Origin: Sialis fuliginosa
Taxonomy: Eukaryota > Arthropoda > Insecta > Megaloptera > Sialidae
Length of the DNA stretch: 64,000 bases
Direction of reading: 5' to 3'
NCBI GenBank assembly: GCA_961205875.1
Contig: OY540810.1
Span: 16,182,001 to 16,246,000, forward strand
The notes beneath the pieces were generated by a model. The model was not told the DNA's origin. It ran no database searches and saw only the letters and a list, made by a program, of their open reading frames with translations. Position numbers and translations under genes: made by a program. This document shows positions 47,001-54,660 of the stretch, piece by piece (the first letter of the stretch is position 1; each line of letters starts with the position of its first letter).

Positions 47001-50000
47001 CGAGACCGCAGCCGAACACACCACCGGGTAAATTCGATACGAACGGAGATAGGAACGTTTTAGACGAAGTTGCAGGACCTCCGTTAGGGTACTCGCAGCA
47101 GAATCTATATGTACAGCCCCCGACGAGGCATCAGAGGGGCCCCAGTAACCAGTCGCATCATGAAAACCAGTAAGTTACAATTATTCAGTTAATCATTACT
47201 AACTTTCTAACTATATTTATGTTATTTAGCAGTGGAATAGAACCTCCAAGACCGCCACCTCCTAGGGCAGACGCTCTGATGAATCCAGGGCGAAGTCCTT
47301 ATGATGAAGATCCTCTAGTGACAAGGAGAGGCGTCGGTATCGCACACCATCCACGGTTAATAGCATTTCAGAAAGAGGGATCTGTAGGAATACGACTGAC
47401 CGGAGGGAACAGAGCTGGGATATTTGTTACAGCCGTGCAACCAGGAAGTCCTGCTTCTTTGCAAGGTTTACAACCTGGGGATAAAATTTTAAAGGTATGA
47501 ATATTATCAGTTATTGTGTAAAATGAACTAATTTTCAAATTTGTATTCAGGTAAATGACATGGACATGGCTGGAGTGACCCGTGAAGAAGCCGTATTGTT
47601 TTTGCTGGGTCTACAAGATCGGATAGAGCTAACGGTTCAGTTATGTAAAGACGAATATGACGGTGCAGTTGCTGCGCAACAAGGCGACAGTTTCTACATC
47701 AAGGCACATTTCCATTATGAAACTCCAGCAAAGGGAGAAATGTCTTTCCGTGCCGGTGACGTCTTCCATGTGGTTGATACTCTATACAACGGAGTCGTCG
47801 GATGCTGGCAAGTGTTCCGCGTCGGCCGCAATAACCAAGAAGTCCAAAAAGGAATCATTCCAAATAAAGCACGTGCTGAAGAATTAGCGACAGCGCAGTT
47901 CAACGCTAGTAAAAAAGACGGCGCGAGCGGCGAGTCCAGAGGAAGTTTCTTCAGACGGAGAAGACCGCAGCACAGACGATCAAAGAGCCTCGGGAAGGAA
48001 CACTGGGACGATATATTGTTCTCTGACGGGACAAGTAAATTCCCTGCATACGAGCGTGTTGTACTGAGACACCCTGGTTTCGTCAGGCCTGTCGTGCTGT
48101 TTGGAGCGATCGCCGATATCGCTCGCGATAAGTTGCTACGTGATTTTCCTGACCAATTTGTGTCACCGCGTACGTATATATATATATATTTACAGCGATT
48201 CATTTCTTTAATTGAATGTTTTATTTTAGAATCGGATAATGAAACAAACAGCAGCAACAAAGGGGGGGCTCCTCACATAATCCGACTGTCTGCAATACGC
48301 GACGTGATGGCAACAGGAAAACATGCCCTCCTAGATGTGACTCCCGCAGCTGTCGAAAGACTCAACTACGCCCAGCTTTACCCAATAGCGGTGCTACTGC
48401 GTGCCGATTCCAAGCTGGTCGTCAAACAGCTCAGACAAGGGTTGCCCAAGACTGCCCATCGAAGTTCTAAGAAACTGTTAGAGCAGAGCGCTCGGTTAGA
48501 ACGGTCGTGGGGTCACCTGTTATCTGCTACTATTCCATTAAGCGATGCCTCGGATCATTGGTATCGGAAGTTACGTGAGATACTTGATCGGCATCAAGCT
48601 GCTGCTCTGTGGACCGCAGAAACTAAGGTAGGATACATTTATTTGGTCGTTTTGTTGATAAAAGGTATATTAAATATTAAAAGATTAAAATATGTATCTA
48701 TAGTAATCACAGCCAAAGTAATCTAGTAATCATGTTATATGTAAACTTTGGGCTCCCGTTTTACCCCCTTTTAGATCTTTTTTAAAAAATCCGGTCTTGT
48801 CACTTTTCTACAAATCGGACAGAGAAAATATATCAAAAAAATCAGGCTTCTAACTTGTATGAAAGTGGGAGAAATTTGTATACCTGAGTTAGTGAGGATA
48901 CTTCCTAGAGATATATGATTATAATTAAAACATAAGTTATCTATGTTGTAAATAAATAATTGTTTTCTTATGATTTTTGATAGCAACTGGTGATTGGGAT
49001 GGTAATCAACTTTCGTAAAGGTTAGAAGATATATACGATACTATATGTATAGTAAATGTAATGTATACGTATGTGTATTATACAATATATAAATGCATCT
49101 CTTTAACCGTTAACCTCATTCTACCGGCCGTCACGGCCATACACAAATCAGTTGTAGTTTGACTTTCGCTGAGAGTGTTTTTCTGTCAGTTTTTAAAGTT
49201 TTTTATTTTAACTGTCACTATATATTGTACTTAGGTATATAACATACAGTAATGTCCAAAAAATTAGCCCCCCCAAATGCATATTTTTAGTTAATTTTAT
49301 GTGCAATCGTTTGATAGTCTTATTTTGTCGTTTGATAGTAATTAGTTTAATTAAATTTTAATAAACAAACATGAAAAAGTTAGCCCCCCCCCCATCTTTG
49401 ATTATAGGTTTCATTTTTGTTTTTAAGATTGATTTTTATTTTAAAAATCTATCGTTTGATAGTTTTCACCTTTGCAGATTTTTAACATTTTAGTTTAACA
49501 ACAATCAAATATTCAAATTTCCCGCGTATTCGTTTTTAAAATTGTAGCCCCCCCCCCCCAAATGCATATTTTAAGTTAATTTTATTTGCAATCGTTTGAT
49601 ATTTGTTTGATAGTGTTTTATAGTCTAATCTTGTCGTTTGATAGTTATTCCTTTAATTAGTATTAATTAAATAACTTTTATGAGAAAGTTAGCTCTCCCG
49701 CATTTGATTATTGAGTTCATTTTGGGTAAACAAGATTCCTTTTTATTTAAAAATGTTTGATATGTAGTACAAACCTGTCGTTTGATAGTTGTTATTTTCG
49801 CAGATTTTTAACATTTTTGTTGAACTACTAATGAATATCATCAGAGGTGGGGGGGCTAACTTTTTCATGAAATTTGTTTATTAAAATTTAATTAAATTAT
49901 TACTATCCAATGACAAAATAAGACTATCAAATGAATATCAAATGATTGTACATAAAATTAACTAAAAATATGCATTTGGGGGAGCTAAATTTTTGGACAT

Positions 50001-53000
50001 TATACAGTAGGGTTTCTTTTTATGCGGATTTAAAGTTACGCAGTGAAATTTTTCAGAGATTCCCCATTTCGTTGAGTGTGGTATCAAATTAAAGCTGGCA
50101 ATTCAAAGAATTTAAATTTGTAAACGTTTTGTTATTATAATAAGAAAAAAATCTGCATTCATCACACTTACTTTTTGTAAAAAATTTTAAATCCAATTGT
50201 AGTTAAATTTAAAATCTAATGCAATAAAGTTTAAAATCCAATTGTTGTAAAACAACTTATTAATACACTTTTATTTATTGAAAATCAAATAAAATACAAC
50301 CCAAAAATTAAACTTTTAATTAAAAATTGATGTCGGCGTCTCAGGCTAGACGTAGGATGGCTGACAAAATTATATATTGAGGTTAACGGTTAAGTATACA
50401 ACATATTTACGTATATATGTGGAGTGGATGTTTTATATCAGATAGTGTTAATGTTAGATCTCTTGTATTGTTATGTTGAATCTTCAGGATACCAATATTG
50501 ATTTTTCTAATATAATTTAATAACTAAACAGGTGTGTAAGAGATGCAATTATATGATAAATGTTATAATAACATGTGGGAAATCTTACAGTAAACTAAAA
50601 TTTAGTTTTAATCAACCGTTCTTTCTAATTATACATAGTTATAGGTATTTATGTAATATTACAAAGGCACATAACATTAGCGTAACAAGCGTGGGGGGGA
50701 CAAGGAGGACTGGTTCCCCTGCAGTGTTGTCACCGCAGTGAGGAGTCAGATAATTATATCATATTTTATAATATAAATGTAAAATATATGTTATATGTCA
50801 ATGCTCCCCTACAAATAATTTTGCCCCTCCCCCCCCTAAAAAAATTCTGGTTATGCCACTGGAACATAGTATCGATGGTAGAGAGCTGAAACCAAATACG
50901 CAACATTTTACCTGATATTGAGTTATACAAACTATTAATTAAAATCAGTAGGTACATGAAAATTACAATAAACTGAAGAAAACATAATTTTTTTCATCAT
51001 ACTGTATTTGGTATATATCACGTATTAGGTTTCAGTTTACTGCTGATAATTAATTACGTAACAATTTAGTTCACACTAAATATGTGTGTGTATTTTATAC
51101 CTTATATACCTTTGCCATTATCAATGCTTTAATACTTTTCTTAAAGGGTTACACACGTGTGCGTTCTGCATCATTATATCTTCAATCGTACCGAGAATAT
51201 CGTATGCCAAAGAGAGGCTCCTGCCCTCCTGTATGTAATTATGTCCCTTATGTGCTGCCGTATAATGCAACGCTTTGTTAAATGTTACTGTGTTTGTTTG
51301 CGTTTTAATTGTTGCACTTTTATACATTTTAATAATGTTTTTCGTTATTTGATAATTTAAACAAAGAAATACTAATTTGCATGATCAAATATGTTTTATT
51401 TTATTTTTGTATTCTTTGATATTAATATTTTAATTGTATTGAAAAAATAATGCATTTTTATAGTTTTGAATTACATTTTTTAGATAAAATATTTTATTGA
51501 TTATTTTTAGTATATTTTTCAAGAAGTGGGGATTTTACAGTATGTAAGGTACCGTGCCCAAACAGGTTTACAGTATAGAACTTCTAGTGTAGTGACTTAA
51601 AAAATTAAACATATAATTAATTAATCAAATATAAAATTAAGTTTATTTTTCCGAACTTTACGATACAATTATAATTAAAGCTATAAACTAGATTTAAATA
51701 TTGTCTATCTGTCACACTAACAAGAGGACGTTACAATGCATGGTTGAGAGATTTCAGTCAGCTTTTGGTGAGGTGAAACTAGAGTATATAAATATATATA
51801 TATACGTGTCCGAGTATTCAATCTCATGGGCATTATTAATAAAGTTATTCAATTTTGAAAATTGTTATATTTCTTGTATACAGTATTTATGGTCGAGCGG
51901 TTAATGTGTAATGCGGTGAATACTGGTTCGAATGTCGGTTTGGGAATTTAACTTTTTATTTTTATTTGCAATTGTTTTCTACTTTTTATTATTTTCTTAT
52001 ACATATTTTGTCTTTATCTCATTTAGATGTTGATTTTTTCGGTAGAAAATACTATTATCGATAATGCATGTTCTTGGATGAAAATATATTCTCATGTAGA
52101 TAAATTTAATGGTTTATTCATAAAGTTAGTAGCATTGATAAAATGTATTTTATAACAATTCTTCATGAATAAACCATCAAATATAACTATGTGATAGGAG
52201 TTATATATTTTAAAGAAACATGCATTATAAATTATCGATAATATTTTCTAGGTAAAAACGTTTTAACGAGATATAGCCAAAATATCTATAAGAAAGTAAT
52301 AAAAAGTAAAAAACAATTGAACAGAAAATAAAAAGTTAAATTCCCAACCCGAGTTTCGAACTAGCGTTCACCGCGTCACTTAGCTAGCACATTAACCGCT
52401 CGATCATATATGATATACATATAACAATTTTCAAAAATGAATACCTTTATTAATAATGCCCATGAGATTGAATGCTCGGACTCGTGTATTTTCATTTTTT
52501 ACTCTAGTTTCATCTCCCAAAGGCTGACTGAAATCCCTCATCCATGCATCGCAATGTCCCCTAGTAAGTACCTGTACATACATGAATTAAAAAAAAAAAT
52601 TTCAATGCATGTAAACTATTGCTTAACGCTTTTGTGACGTTGACCGCATGTTATAGCCTGAGGAAGGCCTGTCGGATGACTTCCTGTTCCCGATGTCATC
52701 ACTACGCCTGTCGTACGCAAGTTCGCCGGAGAGTGACCTTGAACACAGTCCTGGCCGCGGGGCTAGACTGCATCGTGCAAGCTCAGATCCCAGCGTGGCA
52801 ACAGCCGAGCCTCCTACAACGCCTTCAGCCGTACCACCTCCACCTTACCGGCCTGCGGCGCCTGCATCACCGAATCACGGGTCTCCTCACGGACCTGCTG
52901 ATGGAAAGTATGGCTTCTCGTCGTTGCAACCTCCGTCTTCACATCACCACCATCAACAGGTAATCAACGTCTTTCTGTCTGTCTGTCTGTCTGCTTATAA

Positions 53001-54152
53001 CTTGATAATTTATAGGATCTTGATCAAGAGTCACCGATATTAAATGGCAACGGCCATCATCATGGTATGAGTGCTATATATGGAGTCGGGCATGAACGCC
53101 AGCGCAGCGGGCTGTACGTGCATGCTCCGGCCCCAGATCTACCTCCGAGGATAGACCGTGCTGTGAAACCGTCTGGTTCCACAGGTTTATTAGCTCCAGC
53201 GCCTGCTAGGCAGTCCCGCTCTGCTCACGAAAGACTGTTTCCCGCTAAACCTCCGCCAAACCAGTCGTCACCACTCGATATGAACAACGATCAGAGCAAC
53301 TATCATCATTTAGGAAATTTCATCAATAATAGCAGTAGGAATGGTAGTTCGTTAGAGAGACGACAGGATACATCGAAATTGGTAATTTATTAATTAAATT
53401 AAATTATTAACAATTGTGTGTTGATATGTCTGTCTTTCTGTCTTTTACACTTGCAATGAAGAAAATTTAACAGAATGAAGTTAGGTTAGGTTAGGTGTGC
53501 ATATATCTTAAACCGGCTAAGTACACTCATGTAGATAATACAGGTTTCTGTTATGATAATCACAAAAAAAAGTTTTTAGTTTTTTCTCATACGTCACTAC
53601 CAGTCTCAGCAGTTGTTTTTCAATCACGTCAAAGAAGTATAACATCTAACGCTCGTACATAAGTACACACATCCACTTTTTTTTAATTTCATTTCATTTC
53701 TAAACTGACTCAGTGTTCCTAAAGAAGTTTAACGTCATTAACAATAATTTTCCTTATTTCAGATATCATACGATTCGATGTCAAGCTACGACTCATACAG
53801 CAACCATCCACAGCAACGCAGCAACAACAATAACGCTAACACCCATGGACACCACCACGCGTCTCCGAAACGGTACCTGGGACCAAACGCTCATGACGAT
53901 CTCAAGCGCCACTTAGTTGTTGAAACGAGGACAGACTACGGTCGTTATAAACCGGTGCCTCCGCCCAAACCCAAGCACTACAGACCTCCGTTGCAAGGGG
54001 ACGATGGTGCTGGGTATTATTACAACGTTCCAGAACCCCGAGGGGCTGCCGATGGTGCTCATTTACCTCCGAGGCCTCACCCTCCACCCCCACACGTCCC
54101 ACGTGCTTCCGCGTTTGAACTGTATCGTAAACCAACGACTCAGTATAGATAG
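24976..54152 (+). CDS. pyd: Polychaetoid / tight junction protein ZO-1 (MAGUK scaffold)
   Basis: Eight exons: 24976-25020, 46460-47169, 47230-47494, 47551-48169, 48230-48627, 52657-52959, 53016-53381 and 53763-54152, for 1031 residues. ZO-1 proteins link junction membrane proteins to actin at adherens or tight junctions. Exon 1 ([15 protein letters not shown]) joins in phase to [20 protein letters not shown], as in fly pyd. PDZ1 is at about 20-105, PDZ2 about 117-197 ([16 protein letters not shown]), PDZ3 about 295-375 ([16 protein letters not shown]), SH3 about 385-455 ([13 protein letters not shown]), and a GUK-like domain about 505-680. In the GUK the P-loop position reads LFGAIADIA, so ATP binding is not expected, as is usual for ZO. 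Then comes [15 protein letters not shown] and a Pro/His-rich disordered tail ending TTQYR. Intron 1 is 21.4 kb. Alternative first exons cannot be excluded. Confidence 0.95.
25021..28189. other. pyd intron 1, proximal part
   Basis: About 3 kb, mostly AT-rich unique-looking sequence with no supported exon. A G/C-tract repeat end (TAGCTACGCCACTGG) occurs near 26127-26143. First-intron enhancers are plausible in a gene like this but nothing in the sequence identifies one. Confidence 0.4.
28190..28367. repeat. Repeat B, left part, interrupted by a Helitron
   Basis: The stretch with ATGAGTGGCTTCTTTTTGAC, AAAATTCTTAAAAATGGGG and GGACTGGAAAACCGGCCCAAG closely matches 42400-42577, and in inverted form 42700-42845. 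Here it is cut at 28367 by the Helitron, and the interrupted phrase resumes at 29254. Confidence 0.75.
28368..29253 (+). mobile_element. Helitron, 886 bp, non-autonomous
   Basis: It starts TCCTTAATATATATAAAGC and ends CCCAGCTAG, inserted between host A (28367) and T (29254) as Helitrons do. A 5-bp stem, ACGCG...CGCGT, lies just upstream of the CTAG end. The paralogous repeat at 42533-42590 reads straight through the site (AGATAATATGGTG), which confirms the boundaries. It contains a TCTG microsatellite at 28395-28433. No Rep/helicase is encoded. A degraded relative lies at about 35575-35860. Confidence 0.85.
28395..28433. repeat. (TCTG)n microsatellite
   Basis: About nine to ten tandem tetranucleotides near the 5' end of the Helitron. 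Related tracts occur in pyd intron 6 (about 52973-52993) and at about 38255. Confidence 0.9.
29254..30931. other. Degraded repeats in pyd intron 1
   Basis: No gene. The interrupted repeat B continues to about 29300. A G-rich tract lies at about 29725-29765. Two near copies of a phrase around AAATACACATTTTCGTAAATATCTCG occur at 30107 and 30220. A dispersed-repeat fragment beginning TTTTTAGGGTTCCGTAG lies near 30364, an inverted relative of 22670-22755. Confidence 0.45.
30932..31354 (-). pseudogene. PIF/Harbinger transposase N-terminal remnant
   Basis: The minus-strand frame has [18 protein letters not shown], then a block ending [19 protein letters not shown], then [10 protein letters not shown]. 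This is the usual opening of HARBI1-like DDE transposases, in which a W..W block is followed by FRM..ETF..LL and a basic ITP..RL. After [10 protein letters not shown] the frame runs into unrelated sequence (a segment rich in AAGCTTGCxxG palindromes), so the DDE catalytic core is missing. It is an internally deleted or truncated copy inside pyd intron 1, on the opposite strand to the host gene. No start codon is certain; the first ATG in frame is at about 31336. Confidence 0.6.
31355..32449. other. AT-rich pyd intron sequence
   Basis: No exon or element end recognised. A fragment at about 31725-31770 (CAGTGGCGAAGCGTCCATGG) is another copy of the GTGGCG-type repeat edge. Confidence 0.4.
32450..33541. 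mobile_element. Foldback element in pyd intron 1
   Basis: Segments of the left half (for example ATTCGGTTAATTCCCAGCCTACT near 32610 and GAAGGGTACTTTTGGGAACG near 32650) reappear inverted on the right (AGTAGGCTGGTGATTAACCG near 33394, CGTTCTCAAAACTATCCTTC near 33354). Arms are 300-400 nt at roughly 75% identity by eye. The loop holds TG-rich DNA and a diverged piece of repeat family A (CTCATGAACCACTGGACCG). The reading frames here are shadows of the repeat. Confidence 0.65.
33542..34649. other. AT-rich pyd intron sequence
   Basis: No gene supported. An 86-codon frame at 34154-34414 has no recognised domain. It lies just inside the piggyBac-like end described next and might be element-derived. 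Confidence 0.35.
34650..34681 (-). mobile_element. Single piggyBac-like element end
   Basis: Read on the minus strand, TTAA (34681-34678) is followed by CCCTTTGAGTCCCATCGGAA and then CAATACG, a typical piggyBac-type terminus with TTAA target. The partner end was not found, so the extent of the element is unknown. Confidence 0.45.
35275..35575. repeat. G/C-tract foldback
   Basis: GGGCGCCGGGAGGGGGGTGC at 35273-35292 faces TCTGCCGGCGCCCATG at about 35552, with two direct copies of TTTGCACCCCCCTGGCAAA (about 35301 and 35363) between. It is a member of the G-tract repeats scattered through the window. Confidence 0.5.
35890..36470 (+). mobile_element. Repeat family A, copy 2
   Basis: It shares CTTGGTTGGATGGTTGGG, GGCTTGAGGACGGTCCCAT, TAGAGCATTCAATTTCCTA and the GCACGAGGAAGCAGTGTG tail with the other copies. 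The left part is truncated. It contains two copies of the 20-bp internal unit (36169-36209). Confidence 0.75.
37400..37865. repeat. Dispersed repeat C
   Basis: The stretch around GGGACTTTCTTATACGTAAT with ACTGAGAGTGAACAGTG recurs at 63428-63475. Its downstream part, around GATTTTCTTCCCAGAC and TTTCACCCTTCTCC, recurs in inverted form at 40040-40150. No coding capacity. It may be the end of a retroposon family. Confidence 0.55.
38225..38900 (+). mobile_element. Repeat family A, copy 3
   Basis: The family A blocks are in the usual order, with the longest internal tandem array (four 20-bp units at 38586-38665). The tail is GCACGAGGAAGCACTGTG with TTTACTTGGCAG. No coding capacity. Confidence 0.75.
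38586..38665 (+). repeat. Tandem 20-bp unit inside family A copy 3
   Basis: There are four consecutive units of GACGTTTTAAATGTCATTTT, with one or two substitutions among them. The unit is itself nearly palindromic over GACGTTTTAAATGTC. Other copies have two (36169-36209) or one (about 41362) units, so the array varies in number between family members. Confidence 0.9.
38901..40904. other. AT-rich pyd intron sequence
   Basis: No exon supported. It contains the inverted partner of repeat C at about 40040-40150. Short frames at 40190-40378 (plus) and 40413-40598 (minus) have no recognised domain. Confidence 0.4.
40905..41620 (+). mobile_element. Repeat family A, copy 4, with inverted ends
   Basis: The most complete copy. 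The 5' end has GCTTCCTCG (about 40910) and the 3' end CGAGGAAGC (about 41580), an inverted pair that may mark subterminal ends. A TG/TATG microsatellite lies at 41009-41051. Same blocks and orientation as copies 1-3. Confidence 0.75.
42395..42845. mobile_element. Foldback element (repeat B), uninterrupted
   Basis: The left arm (about 42402-42570, with GTGAGTGGCTTCTTTTTGAC) and the right arm (about 42700-42840, with GTCAATG-like and AAGAAGCCACTCAC pieces inverted) are complementary over about 140-160 bp. The left arm includes the phrase that serves as the empty site for the Helitron at 28368. No transposase. Confidence 0.75.
42846..45514. other. pyd intron 1, distal part
   Basis: No exon is demonstrated. 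A GC-rich island lies at 43862-44040 (described separately). The rest is AT-rich with short frames only. Confidence 0.4.
43862..44040 (+). other. GC-rich island in pyd intron 1
   Basis: This 180-bp stretch (CGGCGCGGTGCGAGGCGACC and following) has much higher GC and CpG content than its surroundings. It contains an ATG (43964) whose short frame [17 protein letters not shown] runs to a GTGAGT donor-like site at about 44019. The phase (2) does not match pyd exon 2 (phase 0), so it could only be a non-coding alternative first exon, an enhancer or foreign/mobile DNA. Confidence 0.3.
45515..45700. mobile_element. Short inverted-repeat element
   Basis: GGCTTAGCACTTTACAGAAA at about 45515 and TTTCTGTAAAGTGCCAAGGC at about 45670 are inverted copies. 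Matching continues into CCGTCACCGCTT and AAGCGGTGACGG. Arms are about 42 bp, total about 180 bp. No coding capacity. Confidence 0.7.
45690..45905. repeat. hAT-like element end (relic)
   Basis: The stretch from GTGCCGTGTCACACG to GGCGTGTCACCTCTGACACG and ending ATAGGTTACTCATCACTG resembles the 3' ends of hAT-type elements common in arthropods. It is open for 95 codons but reads as repeated CGTGTCAC motifs rather than a transposase domain. Assignment is from memory of similar ends. Confidence 0.35.
46030..46397. mobile_element. Foldback element next to the pyd exon 2 acceptor
   Basis: Left-arm phrases (CACACAAAAAAGTGTGTGA, TATAGCATTGTAGTATTG, AAATTTTTGGAATTTT, TTTATTTGAGCTTAG) reappear inverted on the right, with the centre near 46225. 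Arms are about 170 nt. The right end lies about 60 bp before the acceptor at 46459, so pre-mRNA could form a long hairpin beside the splice site. Confidence 0.75.
49103..50393. mobile_element. piggyBac-like element carrying a nested Tc1/mariner-like MITE
   Basis: TTAA at 49103-49106 followed by CCGTTAACCTCA is mirrored by TGAGGTTAACGG followed by TTAA at 50390-50393: a perfect 12-bp TIR with TTAA target duplication. There is no transposase frame. The interior is split by the element at 49245-50009. The whole structure lies in pyd intron 5. Confidence 0.7.
49245..50009. mobile_element. Tc1/mariner-like MITE nested in the piggyBac-like element
   Basis: It begins TACAGTAATGTCCAAAAAAT with TAGCCCCCCC and ends GGGGGAGCTAAATTTTTGG with ACATTATACAGTA. 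The ends are inverted copies over more than 50 bp, including AAATGCATATTTTTAGTTAA. The interior has a partial second copy of the same block (about 49545-49700), so the element is internally duplicated. The TA borders and CAGT start fit the Tc1/mariner group. No coding capacity. Confidence 0.6.
50394..51694. other. pyd intron 5, repeat-bearing part
   Basis: A G/C-tract repeat lies at about 50685-50870: GCGTGGGGGGGACAAGGAGG facing CCCCTCCCCCCCCTAAAA and TGGTTATGCCACTGG. No exon. Several frames overlap on both strands at 51084-51360 and are shadows of each other without a domain. Confidence 0.45.
51695..52565. mobile_element. Foldback element with tRNA-like segments
   Basis: Arms of about 400 nt meet near 52150. 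Left and right share ACGTTACAATGCATGG/CCATGCATCGCAATGT, TCTCATGGGCATTATTAATAA/complement and AATTTAACTTTTTATTTT/complement. Each arm holds a tRNA-like block, pointing outward from opposite strands. Divergence is moderate. It lies in pyd intron 5, ending about 90 bp before exon 6. No protein is encoded. Confidence 0.75.
51887..51945 (+). repeat. tRNA-like RNA polymerase III promoter (left arm)
   Basis: TGGTCGAGCGGTTAATG fits a tRNA A box and GGTTCGAAT (51925-51933) a B box, 25-30 nt apart. The segment is like a Ser/Leu-type tRNA head but has no convincing cloverleaf, so it is a tRNA-derived repeat and not a gene. The inverted partner lies at 52343-52407 on the minus strand (GATCGAGCGGTTAATG...TAGTTCGAAACTC). 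Confidence 0.55.
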
Positions 54153-54660
54153 TGATTATTTTTATTTGTTTTTTTTTTTATATTTTGATATGTTTTTTTT
54201 AGTTATTATTATTATTATAACTTTTTTTATATTTTTATTGTTCGGCTACTTCTATAAAAAATAGCAAAGGTTTTAGTTTCCGGAGTATTATCTCAGGGGT
54301 ATTTTAAAGATTAATAAGATGATAGTTACCTATCTGTTATGTTATTTTGACTAATTTTATAAAATCGGCTTACTAACAAGCCTCGGAAATCAAGTCCCAT
54401 TAAAATACATTTTTATGTAGAAGTAGCCTTACAAAATTAATTTTTGATTGGAGATTTATTTTAAAATAAAGTGCAGGCATTTTAATGCATTATAATTTTA
54501 TTTTAATTATGATTTGTAATAGCCAAGTCAATGAAGATTTTTTTACATCGGAACCCTCAGAAAAGCACCGATTTTGATGAATTTTTTTAAATGTTCGTTA
54601 AACATTCCAGCTGTCAGTCATAAAAAAGTTTTTTTTTTCATAATATCTGATTTCTAATAA
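54153..54660 (+). other. pyd 3' UTR region
   Basis: AT-rich sequence after the pyd stop with T-rich runs; an AATAAAG at about 54465 is a candidate polyadenylation signal. No further frame. Confidence 0.5.

Noticed and set aside
46666-48260. Minus-strand frames of 117 and 181 codons opposite pyd
   Set aside because: Antisense shadows of the GC-rich PDZ, SH3 and GUK exons; no domain.
51887-51960. Functional tRNA gene
   Set aside because: A and B boxes are present but no acceptor stem or anticodon arm can be formed convincingly, and a diverged copy lies inverted in the same foldback.
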